Below, in pieces: positions 9,010 to 20,692 of a DNA stretch of 64,000 bases; positions within the stretch are counted from its first letter, which is position 1, and every line of letters begins with the position of its first letter. A program made the translations under genes and the position numbers. This stretch comes from Entamoeba invadens IP1 (taxonomy: Eukaryota; Evosea; Mastigamoebida; Endamoebidae). The notes below the pieces were generated by a model. That model did not search any database. It saw nothing but the letters and a program-made list of their open reading frames with translations, and had not been told where the DNA came from. Location of the stretch: contig NW_004191916.1 of NCBI RefSeq assembly GCF_000330505.1, positions 29,660 to 93,659 on the forward strand, read 5' to 3'.

Positions 9010-10086
9010 TTACAGATATTTGTTGAGTACATCCTCAGTCATCCCACTCTTAGGATCCTTTTCACAACTCACCACAACTTGTTGTTGGTACAAAATGGGG
9101 GTTTCTGGCATTTTAAACGTTTTAAAGAAGTCATTACACACGTCGACCACTTTGTCATGTTCTTTTTCATCATATATCATATGGTTCTCCATCTCGTTGC
9201 ACATTTTGATTGATTCCTCCATCTCCCGAATGATCTCCTCGTTAATTTTGCACTCGTACAAATCTTTTCTCTCGGGCTCCTCTATTTCCATTGCGTTCGT
9301 CTTCGCACTCTTCTCTCCAACAGTCTCTTCTTCGTTATCTTTCCCCTTCTTCAGTTTCACGTCCTCGGCCTCTATCTTCGTCCCGTAAACCATATGTGAC
9401 ACTATTTGCGCCTCTTTTTCCTCCTCTTCTGTCGGTTTATATTCCTCTAGTGTCTGTAGAATTCTTGCTTGTACTCTCGCGTCCTTTGATTTGAGTATAT
9501 TGAAGTTGTTATTTGTTGCGTCTTTGATATAAGTGTCATAGTTGCTATTAGAAAAACTCGTGTTTGATATCTCAGCTAGTGTAACCATTCGACTCCCAGT
9601 GTAACTCGGACTCTCCACAGTAAGAGTAAACGGCGACCTCAGCGCACCCGTTATCTTAATGACTTTGTCGGACAACGTGACGTCTTTGACTTGTGCAATG
9701 TACTCGTCTTTACCAGAAACTACTTTCACAAAGAAGCCGATGACACTCCTCCTGAACGTCGGGGTGTCGCGGTACTGTATAACTTCTTCACGAGTGCGAT
9801 ACAACGTTTTCATTTCCTTTTTGGTCATCGTCTTCTCGGCGCGTTGCTTTGGCGTTGGTTTCTTGGACGGCTTTGTTAACTCCTCGTCGACTTCTTCATT
9901 GTCTTCTTCGTCAACTTCTAGTTCCTCACCGTCTTCCCCTTCACTCTGATACAACTCTCCTTCATCTTCGTTGTCTTCAGGATTCTCATCCTCAGACATG
10001 TGGTCGTTTTCATTGTCATTTTCAGTGTCTGCGTCATCGTGTTTGGGACGCGTCGAACTGCGAGTTATACGTTTAAATGAGGACAT
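9010..10086 (-). CDS. rtf1: RTF1 homologue (Plus-3 domain), Paf1-complex transcription elongation factor
   Basis: A full-length 358-codon frame starts at ATG 10086, with GAACTT 17-22 bases upstream. After a basic start (MSSFKRITRSSTRP), residues about 18-70 are strongly acidic. Residues about 95-200 match the Plus-3 domain: TREEVIQYRDTPTFRRSVIG, then FFVKVVSGKDEYIAQVKDV and, near its end, LAEISNTSFSNSNYDTYI. In RTF1 this domain binds phosphorylated Spt5 repeats and anchors the Paf1 complex to elongating RNA polymerase II. The rest is charged and helical (EEIIREMEESIKMCNEME). At 358 residues it is shorter than the yeast and human proteins but keeps the acidic N terminus and Plus-3 order. Likely nuclear. 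Confidence 0.85.
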   Translation of the reverse strand: MSSFKRITRSSTRPKHDDADTENDNENDHMSEDENPEDNEDEGELYQSEGEDGEELEVDEEDNEEVDEELTKPSKKPTPKQRAEKTMTKKEMKTLYRTREEVIQYRDTPTFRRSVIGFFVKVVSGKDEYIAQVKDVTLSDKVIKITGALRSPFTLTVESPSYTGSRMVTLAEISNTSFSNSNYDTYIKDATNNNFNILKSKDARVQARILQTLEEYKPTEEEEKEAQIVSHMVYGTKIEAEDVKLKKGKDNEEETVGEKSAKTNAMEIEEPERKDLYECKINEEIIREMEESIKMCNEMENHMIYDEKEHDKVVDVCNDFFKTFKMPETPILYQQQVVVSCEKDPKSGMTEDVLNKYL

Positions 10087-11100
10087 TGTGTATTGTTTTT
10101 TGAAGTTCTTTATTCCTCTAACAGAAAAAATAGATTGAGATAATTTTTTTGTTACATGTTATAGTTGTTAATATAGTTTCTTATTAAAGTATTATATTTT
10201 AGTTATTTGTTCTTTTTTATCTTTTTTGAATTCACAATCTGTTCTCCGGTATCATATGACGGGAATTCAATTACATAACAATAGTTTCTTTGGTTTGGTT
10301 TTGTAATTATTTGTGATAGTTAATTGTTTGATACAAAAAAAGTGTTTTTTTGTATCAAAAAAAAACAATGATTGTCTGTAAAAGTTATTTGATTACTTTT
10401 GAACTATAAAAAGTAAATTATTCGAAAAAATATTTTTATAACTTATTTTAAAGATTCATTTTACAATTTTACTAAAAAGCCCGTTTTATCACAAAAATAT
10501 AAAGCCATTTTTACACCAAAAACTTTTTAAAGAATGACGTAATTTAAAAAATGATTGAAACTAATTAAAACAAAATTATTATTATTTATATTATATTACT
10601 ATTGAAAAATTTTAAAAATGGGGATTGTCGATCTAAACACTTAACTTTGTACTTATATGCAAAATTTTAGACACAATTCTTAAAAATACCAAAAACATTT
10701 TAATATTTTTCTTTTTGTTTTTGATATTCTGTTTTTTTAATAAAAAAGACAAAATAATAAAGATTTGTGTATTTAATTTAAAAAGAAAATAAACTATATT
10801 TATCAATCATCTTTATATTTTTTAGTTTCAAGATTGGTTTAAAAATAGAAATAAAAAACCGAAAAAAATGATTTGAATAAATCGATGGAATTATTACGTT
10901 AAATCCTAAAAAAATAGTTGAGTTATTATAAATCAAAACCAATAAAATATTAAAGATCAATACCTTTTAAACACAATTAATTTGTATAAGATATTATCAG
11001 AGTTTATTTGATTATTTCAACGAACTTGTCAAGCCACAAAATAATTTTTTTAAAATGGGAAACTCGATTAAATTAAGAAAACTAAAAATTAAAAAATTTC
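10087..11100. other. Divergent AT-rich promoter region with perfect hairpin
   Basis: This kilobase separates the divergent RTF1 and RasGEF genes. GAACTT (minus) at 10103-10108 is the likely GAAC box of RTF1. At 10327-10359 two perfect 15-base arms (TTTGATACAAAAAAA and its complement) flank a 3-base loop. No coding frame is supported. Confidence 0.5.
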
Positions 11101-12885
11101 ATGTCGAAATGCGCTCACCGTCTAGTTGCCCAAACCCAATGCCCGAAATGTAAACAGCAAATGTGTGTTGAATGTTTTGCGAATTCTGTCAAGGAGAACA
11201 TGAAATGTCCAAGTTGCCAAGCGGATTTAACAGTTGCTTATATTTTAGACCTATGTAGTAAGGACGCAATTTTGAGTTCCCATTCCCTTAAAATTCAAAT
11301 GTCTTCGAAAAGCATTCAAGGGGTTCGCAAAAGGGGTTCAATCATAATAAACCCGGACTTTTCCAAAATTCCAGAATTCTCCAAACTTCCTGAATCGCCT
11401 CGTGGTGATATTAAAACAAAGAGTGTGCTTTCCTCAAATAGCGATGTGACTATTTTCGTTGACGAAAATAGTTACCGACCCGACCCACACCATGCCATCT
11501 TTGAAAATCCAGACTCCCCAGAATTCATCACTTACACAAAAGAAAAGGGTTGGGATTTTAAAATCATTCAAACTGCAACATTAGAAAAAATGGTTGAAGT
11601 GATCACACGACCTTCTATGGAAGATCCTTACTTTGCGGAGTGTTTAGTATTCGGCTACCCGACGGTAACCACAAAAGAGGAGTTATTAAGTGTTTTAATG
11701 AAACGATTTAATCCCGCAATTCCCGATAAAATGGGGTGGGACGACTTTTTAAAATCATATCTTGCGCCTATTAGAATGAAAGTGATGGGCTTTGTGAGGA
11801 GTTGGGTGAAGTGGCGATTTATAGACTTTGAGGACGTCGACATGCGGTCGAACTTAGAGACATTAGTTTCAATGTACGAAGCTTTCAAGCCAAAGATGGC
11901 GCGATTTATGCGGGAATTCATCGACAAGCAAGACGCGAAGTTTCAACAAAAGAATTTGAGTTCTACGACAAACTCGGATGCAAAAGTGAAGGTTGTTGGC
12001 GAGCTTAAACGTGTGAAAGACTTAGAGGAGGTGCATCCATTGTTTTGTTATTCAGTGAGAGATGTTGCTCGACATATCACCGTAGTTCAATTTGAGTTGT
12101 TTAGAAAGATTCCCGTTGAGGAGTTATTATCACAGTGTTGGATGAAAAAGGATAACAAAACTTTAACACCAAACATCGTCGCGATGATTCAAATGACAAA
12201 CAAAATATCGTATTTAGTCCAAAACATGATTCTCTCGTTCGAGAAATTGTCCCATCGGATTTTTGCAGTCGAATATTTTGTGAGAGTGGCGGAGGTGCTA
12301 AAACAGGTGCACAACTTCGACGGGTTTAAAGCAGTTGTGGCGGCGTTGGACTCTTCAGCAGTGTTCCGACTGAAAGATACACGAGAAGGCCTCTCCGAGG
12401 AGGTCAAACGCCTTTTGGACGAATTCAATGGACTTGTGAATTACGAGTCAAACTTCAAAAAGCTGCGAGACATCACTGCGGTATGTGAAGCTCCTGTTAT
12501 CCCATTTTTGGGGTCCACTCTCGGTGATTTAGTTTTCACTAAAGAGAACGAAAAAAGTGAGAATGGGCAATTGAAATTAATTAACTTCTTTAGAGTGAGG
12601 ACGTACGGCTCGATGCTCAAAGAAATTGTGATGAAGCAAGACGCGGCTTTTGAGTTTGGGCAATCCCCCGAAGTTCATGCGGTGCTTGAGAAAATCCAAA
12701 TAATAGACAACGAGGATCAACTCTTTCAATTATCGACAAAGCTGGAAACACCCCGTTCAGGTGAAGCGTCAAAAGAAGAGAAGAAAAAGATATCAAAAGC
12801 AAGAGACGTGGCGGACAAACTATGGAAGAAGTCTAATTCGTATTTTAGAAAAACTCTCATTGGTGGGTTGATATCTTTGAAATAA
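11101..12885 (+). CDS. RasGEF (CDC25-type) with N-terminal zinc finger and REM domain (594 aa)
   Basis: A full-length single exon. Residues 4-39 carry a RING/treble-clef-like set (C4, H6, C14-x2-C17, C22-x2-C25, C36-x2-C39), probably zinc-binding. A Ser/Pro linker follows. Residues about 150-260 form the RasGEF N-terminal (REM) module (TLEKMVEVITRPSMEDPYFA, then LSVLMKRF). Residues about 310-545 form the CDC25 catalytic domain: VRDVARHITVVQFELFRKIP, ILSFEKLSHRIFAVEYFVRV, HNFDGFKAVVAALDSSAVFR and VIPFLGSTLGDLVF, in the usual order. The protein should load GTP onto a Ras/Rap-family GTPase at membranes. Several Entamoeba RasGEFs exist; this one's zinc finger is the distinctive part. Confidence 0.88.
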   Translation: MSKCAHRLVAQTQCPKCKQQMCVECFANSVKENMKCPSCQADLTVAYILDLCSKDAILSSHSLKIQMSSKSIQGVRKRGSIIINPDFSKIPEFSKLPESPRGDIKTKSVLSSNSDVTIFVDENSYRPDPHHAIFENPDSPEFITYTKEKGWDFKIIQTATLEKMVEVITRPSMEDPYFAECLVFGYPTVTTKEELLSVLMKRFNPAIPDKMGWDDFLKSYLAPIRMKVMGFVRSWVKWRFIDFEDVDMRSNLETLVSMYEAFKPKMARFMREFIDKQDAKFQQKNLSSTTNSDAKVKVVGELKRVKDLEEVHPLFCYSVRDVARHITVVQFELFRKIPVEELLSQCWMKKDNKTLTPNIVAMIQMTNKISYLVQNMILSFEKLSHRIFAVEYFVRVAEVLKQVHNFDGFKAVVAALDSSAVFRLKDTREGLSEEVKRLLDEFNGLVNYESNFKKLRDITAVCEAPVIPFLGSTLGDLVFTKENEKSENGQLKLINFFRVRTYGSMLKEIVMKQDAAFEFGQSPEVHAVLEKIQIIDNEDQLFQLSTKLETPRSGEASKEEKKKISKARDVADKLWKKSNSYFRKTLIGGLISLK

Positions 12886-13068
12886 GAAGTGTGTAATATG
12901 AAATGCGAGAAAGCATTTTGGTTGGTGTAAAGTTCTTGTTATGTCTTATTTGGTTGCACCTCAATTGTTCTATTCAATATATTCTATTGAATAGATACTT
13001 TTTACTATTATAGTAAGAAATTGTCTTATAAATTATTGAACCAATAGTAAAAAACTATAAAGTAACTA

Positions 13069-14572
13069 CAGTAAGACCTCGATTATTTCCAAACCTTGAC
13101 ATTTTACAAACCTCGACAATTTCAAAGATCTGATTAATTGTTTGAAGTTTTTAAAAAAAAATATGAGGTAATCTAAAGTTAGTTAATTTATATTATTAAC
13201 TGATACAGGAGGCAGAATAATTACTTGACAAAGAATAAATTGATTGACAGAAAGATGATTGGCCAAAATACCTTAATAATGATTTTTGGTTAGCTGTTTT
13301 AGGTTTATTTTTTCGGGAATTACCACTTATTCTATTTTTATAATTAGAAATAACTTGACAAAGACTAAAAACAGCGTTTTATTTTTTCCAAAAACAAAAA
13401 AATGAAACTGAACTCGATTAATAAACGTCTTTTCGAACAATTCAGTTCTGGATCTCCTCCAATTCGCCAATTGTGAGTTTGAAAGGCTCGAGACTCTATT
13501 TAATCGTGTCAACAGGACTGCCGTAGACTTGTTGATCTCCACGGAATAATACATGGAAATTGTCACAAATACTGGCAATTTGAATTTTTAGAATGGAATG
13601 TGTTACCATAAGTTTCCAGAAAACTCGATTTGCTATAACAATTCATTGATATGACTGACCAACACCGAAGTTCCAATGGAAGAAAAAAGCTTTTTTACTC
13701 TTCCTTTACAAATCAAATACGGAAACTGTCGCTATTTCATCGGGAGGAGCAAAGAGTCGTTTAATGATTGCTGCATTTGAAAACATATTAGAAAATGCAC
13801 TAAACTCTTCAATTGGACGACTTCTGGTGTGTTTCTAAAAGCACGGCAAGTGCTCTTAATGTCACAAAACTTTCACTTTATAAAGTAGAAACAATCGCCT
13901 CAACGTGCTCTCTTCCTGATGCCAATTTAAAGAATAATGAATCTTCATAAAACACAAAAGAACATTTCCCGCATTCTAAACAATTTTTTCTGTAAATTGT
14001 GACTTCTTTGTTGCTTTGGGTTTTATTTCTTCTGTGACCTTCATAATTATCCTCTCCATCTTGGCGTGTTTTTTCACCCCACTTTTTGGGGGGTTTTGAA
14101 CATATTTCAAATTCATATTACTCGGTTATGAACTGAAGAGACATGATATCCCAAGATTGGTCGATATCATGTCTAAAAAGAGAGTATAAAACAACAGTTT
14201 TTATCGGATTATAATTCTTTTTATGCTTTTTTTTCAAAATATTTTTCAATTTTTAAAGGTCAAGCATTGCCGTTATAATTATTACTCAAATTCCTACTTA
14301 TGGCAAAACAGAGTTTATGGTAAAACAACTGAATTAATTTATTCGAGAAATGTAAACAAAATCCCCTAATGATGGTTCTCAAACCTTAATAAAAAATACT
14401 CTGAAATTTAAAAATAGAATTTTGTCATCCCTTTTTTCTTTGTCAAGTGTTTTTTCAGCCTTCTGTAAAACAATTTACGAAAAAAATTCAAAATCTTCAA
14501 TTTGGAAAGTGTCAAGGTTTTTAAAATTAAAAAATTGGAAATAATCGAGCCTCGATTATCGAGGTCTTACTA
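13069..14572. mobile_element. Degenerate pogo/Tigger-type DNA transposon, about 1.5 kb, TA target duplication
   Basis: The left end reads TA-CAGTAAGACCTCGATTATTT. The right end, reverse-complemented, reads TA-TAGTAAGACCTCGATAATCG, then repeats CTCGATTATTTCCAA before an AAAACCTTGACA segment. The CAGT-initiated TIR with TA duplication, and its resemblance to Tigger ends, are typical of the pogo group. The interior has no intact transposase. On the minus strand near 13370-13450, fragments in two frames (DVY, then FFVFGKNKTLF) resemble the pogo stretch around the first catalytic Asp and its downstream PNKTL motif. An internal inverted repeat (AGACATGATATC) lies near 14130-14165. Confidence 0.65.
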
Positions 14573-14665
14573 TATATTACTTGTGTTATTAAACTATATA
14601 ATTAAATTAATAATTTAAATACTAAACTTTTATAAAACCAAATTGCAAGACGAAAAAAAAGAGTG

Positions 14666-15947
14666 TTACTTCCAACAAACACCGGCATCAGGTGCACTTG
14701 GATCTTTCACCAATTGGATTTTGTCAAAGTATACCTTTCTTGTGACGGTGTCATCGTTTTGGAACATCACACCAGCAAATCCTTTAGTTGGGTATCCGAT
14801 ATCGGACAACTTCAATTTGATATAAGTCCACGTGTTAGCCGCACTTGGTCCAACACTCACGCCACCTTTTGTTGCTTCAACTCCCTGGACGAAAATACAC
14901 AAGTTGCAAGTGCCTTCTGTTTTTAAATAAAATTCGATGTGTGTGTATTGGTCGGCTCGAGCAGGAATGTTAGTAATGATTTGCACACCACCATAACTCT
15001 TCATGCTGGACTGAATGCAATACTTTCCTTCCTTTGGTGAAGTTGCGTAGGAGTAAGATGTTGTAGTTGAGAATGAAGAATCTTTCCATACACCTTCCAA
15101 TTTGTCATCATACAACACAGTGAAGTCATCAGGTACAGCACAGCACCCATCAGCATCTGCTGGTTTCTTGGTGACCTGTTTCAAAGTCTCAATATCGAAC
15201 CACTCTTTGCTTGGAACAGCAAATTGCCCTCTTCCTTCAATAGTCTTCCCTCCGTCTGCATTGGTGACATCAATGATAACAGAGTCGCCGGCAATAGAAG
15301 TGACTTTGACTTGGAACGGAAGCTTCAGCGCACTCTTTGGAGTGAGCACAAACGCATTATAAGCCGTTCTGCTCGCAGCAGTCCACGTACTTCCACCGTC
15401 ATTTGAAATTGAAGCGGAAGCAACACCTATGACGTGGTTCAACACAACAAAGGAGTACCAATACACAGACGTCCCAGACTGGGACAGTATTTTGATCTTT
15501 CCAGTATGGTCACACGCCACCATTCTCATTGTGACATTTGTCTTTCCAAGACTTTTGTCAGCTACGTACGAGAAAGCCTTTGAATTAGTTTGAAAAGATT
15601 CTTATGAAACATTAACAAACGTTATCTGCAAGGTCAACGTGAATCATATCACCTCGACAAAGAGAGTTAGTAGCTTGTGGGCACTCATCACTAACCATGA
15701 AACGAAGTGCACCATTTGGACCAACCATTTCATAACAAATACCACACTTGTTTGACTTGTCATAGAACGCAGTGTTTGGCGCGGAGAAGAACATATAACC
15801 GGCAGTGACTTTGGTTGAGATGTCCGGGAAGCCACACGCTCCTCCTGATTCATATCCGGAATAGTAAGTGATTCTTGCTTTGGTGCATTCCGTTAGAGGA
15901 GTCAAAGAAGCCGAAAAGCCAAGAGTTAACAAAAGAAAGAAGAACAT
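14666..15947 (-). CDS. Secreted expansin-like protein (two exons, about 412 aa)
   Basis: Exon 1 is 15947-15621 and exon 2 is 15577-14666. The 43-base intron begins GTTTGT and ends TTCAAAG, and joining gives DLADN-AFSYVADKSLG in frame. Residues 1-14 (MFFFLLLTLGFSA) form a signal peptide. Residues about 22-125 match the double-psi beta-barrel (EG45-like) domain of expansins: ARITYYSGYESGGACGFPD, a Cys-rich core CGICYEM, and FMVSDECP with its Asp. A second beta-sandwich of expansin C-terminal type follows, then an extra Cys-containing C-terminal domain with carbohydrate-binding-module character (GGVQIITNIPARADQYTHIE). Expansins loosen polysaccharide walls without hydrolysis, so a role on cyst-wall or dietary polysaccharide is plausible but inferred. 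The longer frame to 15995 begins at TTG and is not used. Confidence 0.8.
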
Positions 15948-16991
15948 AATCTTTTTGAGTTGTTTTTCAAATCTATTCTTAAAATTGAACGACAATTATG
16001 TATTAAAAGTACTCTCTTGTTATTTCTAATTTATTTTATTTAAAATATTTTTTAGTTATTGTTTAAAATGGAAAAACAAGGTTATTATAGAATATTTTTT
16101 AGAAAAATATTAGATATTTTTTGATTCAAAGTATTATAAAAACATTTTAATCATTATTGTAAATAAAAAAAAAGAAAAAAACTATAAAGATTTGTTAGAA
16201 AAAAATAAGATTTAATAAAAATAAATTATTAATTAATTGGTTATAATTAACTCGTACCTAATCCCCAACAAACCAATACTGCTAAAAAGTACAGTGTTTT
16301 TGTTTTTTTTTTGAAAAAAAAAATATATTATACAGTGTAGTTCAATTATAGTAAAATTAAAATGGAATAACGAGTTCAAATTTTGAACTAAAAAACAAAT
16401 AAATTGTTAAAAAATGAAAAAAATATAAAAATTTATGAAAAAAAACGTAAAAAATGGCAAAATAAGGATACTGGTAAAATGCAATAACATTTATTCCAAA
16501 CAAATAAATATGTTTTAACACATAAAACAAAAAAACAATTGGTTTTAAGTTGAAATGAAATATGAATTGCATTGTGAAACATAAACACATCGCTGTTAAT
16601 TACAAAAAACACATAAAAATATTAATACAATAGCCATTTTGAAATAATTTAAAACTTTTCAAATACTAACTATGTAGACTATAAATATCATTTCTATTAT
16701 TAATTATATGAATTACTGAGTTTTCCAACGTCTTTTTTCTGTCTATTATGTATATTTACTTTCTCTTAATATTAACAAAAAAAGTCATTATTTTTGTGTT
16801 GTCTTAATCAAAAAAATTGTTTTAAAACAAACTCAAAAATAATCTGTTTTGAGCTATAATTTAAAAAGTGTTATTCTAATGACAATAATTTTACTCAAGC
16901 ATATAAAATTAACTTTTATATTTAGTGTCATTATCCGAATTCATGTCATGTCCATGATTTGTTGCCATTTGCTTGTTGATGAATCAGGTAA

Positions 16992-17172
16992 ACCTTTGGG
17001 AGTCAAATTTTACAACCCGAAATAGAACAAAATTTGAAAAAAGTATAATTAGCGCAGTTCCGATTAGGATATGTTTCCCGATTTTGGTTTTAAGTTTTAT
17101 GTAATTTTTGTTTGTTAAATAACAAATAGAACGCTCTAGAGCTGCCACGTCAAAACATTTTAAGGATAAAAA
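16992..17172 (+). repeat. Solo copy of the long terminal inverted repeat of the 35.6-39.7 kb element
   Basis: The segment starting ACCTTTGGGAGTCAAATTTT and containing AGCGCAGTTCCGATTAGGAT closely matches both ends of the element at 35617-39668 over about 180 bases, ending near TTTTAAGGATAAA. No partner in inverse orientation was found nearby. It is a solo end or the remnant of a deleted copy. Confidence 0.75.
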
Positions 17173-17666
17173 ATACAGTTGGCAAAACGGGATATTTTTA
17201 CATCAACAATGAATAGTTTTCAAAAAAATAATGAATGTCGTTTAAAATGTTCATTTTAGAATACGTGATGGTATGAAAGAGTTTTTAAAATATCATCTTT
17301 TTGTTGCAAAAAGACTTCAAATTAATTTTATAACAAAATTGAATATTTTATTAAAATATATACAAAATGTTTTGGTCTTAAAAATTGTTGTGATTTGAAA
17401 ATATTTTGATGACATTTTTAATTTATAATAGTTAAACAATAATTTAATTGTTTTAAAAAATAATCAAAAATATTAAAAAATTAAATGCTTCTATAAAAAA
17501 AAATATTTTATTTTTTAAAATTAACTCAATTGAAAAAACTTTAAATCAAAATCTGGTAGTTAAACCAAAAAATAAAACAAACAAAAATAATAAAAAAATG
17601 ATAGATTATGTAAAAAATAAGTTATTAAAAAACAACAAAACTGATCAACAATTTAAGACAATTCTA

Positions 17667-17758
17667 ACACAACAAAGATAATTTATCAACAACAAAGATA
17701 TTTTATCAACAACAAAGATATTTTATTAACAACAAAGATATTTTATCAACAACAAAGG
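17667..17758 (+). repeat. Tandem 20-bp repeat (about 4.6 copies)
   Basis: The unit TTTTATCAACAACAAAGATA is repeated head to tail with very few changes (one T for C at about 17727). It lies in non-coding DNA. Confidence 0.85.
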
Positions 17759-19726
17759 CTGTTTTTTTTATATTGTAACATTATTTCAATTTGTTTTATA
17801 ATTTGTTATTTTTATTTTTAATTATTATCAATTTTCAAAAATTAATATATATTTTTTTTACAAATTTCAAAATTTATTTAATTATTTCTTTTTAATATAA
17901 TAATTAATAAAAATATTATTAACAAACTATATATATTATTATTAATTTAATATAAAATATTTTTAGGAATTAAGTTGTTAAACAATAGATTGGTTTTATA
18001 TCTGAAGACCTGCGACATATTTGCAATAAGCGCCATACCTGCACTACCCATATAACAATTTAAAAAACAAAAAACATAAAATTTGTTACAAGAAAAAGAG
18101 AAAAAACTCATTATTTTTTAAATGAAATTTCTTAAAGCAATTGAATTTTTGTTTTGACCAATAAAACACATTATAAACTTGTAGAACCATCTTTTTTGAA
18201 TTTTCTTATTCATAAATCCATTCAAGAATAATCACGAAACAACAAAACAAAAAACGTATTTTTAAACCAAACATCATTTCAATAGTAATAATGGGCTAAT
18301 AATTTATTAGAAAAACAATAAGAATGATGAGATATGTTTTTTTTCAAACACATCTTTTTATAACACAATAAAATGACATATCATAACTCTAATCCACATG
18401 ATTGTATTATAATGATACTTAAGCTTAAAACCCATGTTATAAGTGGTAATATAATGAGAATAAAATTTTTACTTAAAACATAACCCACAACAAAAAAATA
18501 ACAACATGTGTCATTTAAAATGACTCATATTTTTATAAGAATCTGAAAGTGTTTTTAACCATATTTTAATTATTTTGGCTATATAAACGGGATTATTCCA
18601 AAACTTGTCGTGTTAATAAATACAAAACATAATTGGTAATTCCAAGACACATAACAACACTTGAATATATAGCCTGACTAACTACAACTTAATAATCGGT
18701 TTTATACGAAGAATAATTAATAACAATAACTTAATTATCAACACAAAACATTATAAAACATCATCTTGTGCTGATCACTTGATCAACAAAAATATATTGA
18801 ATAATCACAATGGTTGAGAGAAATTACAAAAAAAACAAATAAAATATCATTGCTCATTTATTATAAATATTAATAAAATTATTAAAATAAAATAATAAAC
18901 ATGATAAAAATATCAATCAAAAAGCGAACAAGAGACTCAGAACATAACAAATAAAAAATAATTTCATTTTCAACAACACTGAATATAAAAATTGTTCAAG
19001 TGAATGAAGAAACTGACTTCTTGATATTAATTAAGAGTGCAGTATTCGATGGCTTCAAGTCATTGTAGCTTAAAAAATACTTGAAAAAAATGAAACGATT
19101 GAAAATTTAACGTTGGTAAGGTCATCTGAAATTAACATTTATTTGGCATGTTGTATTCAATTTAGACAACATTTACTATAATGTAATTGACTACTATTTG
19201 TGTTTTATTCTATAAACTTTACTTTTTTATTAAAATGTGTTTTATTTTTGTTTGTTTTGGTTATTGTTGTGTTGTTGTGTTTTTTTGGTTGTTTTGTTTT
19301 AAAGTCCAATAATTATCAAATATTGTTCATTAAGTTATAATATATTAAGGTTTACCATTAAATAATAAATTAAACCCATAATTATGTTTAAAATATATAA
19401 TCAATTCAAAAGTTAACAACATTTTGATGGTGTAATTAATTTGTTCTTGAGGTGGGTTTGGTTTGGATCGTTTTCAATAAGTTATAAGTTATAATATAAA
19501 TGCAATTCTAAATAAAAAACAATTAAAATTAATTTGTTTAAATTCCGATTTAATAATAATAGTACGGTGTTTATAACTTTTTATTATGTGTAATTTTAAT
19601 AAACTATTCATAAAAGTATTAGTTCTGTATTCTATTTGTTTTCAAACATCTAATTTCTAATAAGATGTTTTAAAACATTTTTCGGTTTTTATTTCAAAAT
19701 GAATCATATTATTATAATAAAATGTA

Positions 19727-20692
19727 CAGTCATTATTCGATATAAGGGAATACCTGGTACCAATGTTATTCGATATAATGGAAAAAATGAGGAATTATAT
19801 AATTAACAAAAAAATACCTCGGTTTGTTTTTTGTCACAAAAATATTTTTTTTGATTATTATTTTTTTCTAACCAAAATAAACACTTTGTTTATGTCTTGA
19901 AAACAATTGGCAATTATTTTTATCTTAAAGAAATAATAAATTTTATAATAAATCAAAAAACAAAGACAAATATATTAACACAATTAACATAATAAATAAC
20001 ACTTTTGTATTTAACTTTGTTTCGACTTAAAAACTTCAAATAAATCTGTTAAATCATTAAGTTTTAATGCAATCCAAATGTGTTAAAACAAGAACATCAT
20101 TGATGTTACGAGACAAAATAAAAATTGTTGTTTTAATTGATCCTTATCAAAATACACAGAAAGTAATCGAAGTTGTCAGACAACAACTGAAAATAGTAAT
20201 TTTTCCAAAGCAAGTTTATCATTTGCGTTCAATTTCTAAAGAAACATTGATAAACTTTCCATCCTTGTATAAACAAATAAGTAAACCACAGAACCTGGAA
20301 CTTGAGGAAGCAATGATCAATTGGTTTCATGAAGTTCGTAAAGTGGGAATACAAATTGATTATTATATGTTGTCAAGGAAAGTATACTTTTTGAAAGAAT
20401 GCAAATACATTCATTGTATTATTTCAAAATAAAATTTACTTGTTTATCTATTTTTATTATAATTATAATATTTTGTTTATTTTAATTAAAAATATAATAA
20501 AACATAGTTTTTATATTATTTTAATTGACTTTTTAACTTAGTGACAAATTAATCCAATTATTACCATTTTTGGGTTTTTAAATTGAAATAACCAACAAAA
20601 AGCAAACACATAAATTTCTTTTTTCTTATTTTTTTTATTATTCGATATAAGGGCTTCCTCTTATTTTTCTCCCTTATATTGAATATTGACTG
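19727..20692. mobile_element. Non-autonomous pogo-type element, 966 bp, TA target duplication
   Basis: The left end TA-CAGTCATTATTCGATATAAG and the reverse-complemented right end TA-CAGTCAATATTCAATATAAG match over more than 20 bases. The GATATAAGGG subterminal motif occurs at both ends, with a second ATTCGATATAA inside the left end. The element keeps only a fragment of the transposase DNA-binding region (20067-20432). Confidence 0.75.
20067..20432 (+). pseudogene. Pogo/Tigger transposase N-terminal (CENP-B-type HTH) fragment, 121 codons
   Basis: An open frame of 121 codons matches the CENP-B/Tc5 DNA-binding region seen in pogo-like transposases. LRDKIKIVVLIDPYQNTQKV is the first HTH; LELEEAMINWFHEVRKVGIQ and DYYMLSRKVYFLKE are the second, with the family's spacing. 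The catalytic DDE domain is absent and the frame stops within the small element. A truncated DNA-binding protein could in principle be made, but I regard it as an internal-deletion remnant. Confidence 0.65.

Larger units (their letters stand above)
15948..19726. other. Gene-free AT-rich region with repeat fragments
   Basis: Nearly 3.8 kb with no supported reading frame. It contains a solo copy of a long transposon end (16992-17172), a 20-bp tandem repeat (17667-17758) and one arm of a long-range inverted repeat (18004-18045). The rest is A/T-rich with homopolymer runs. Confidence 0.6.
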
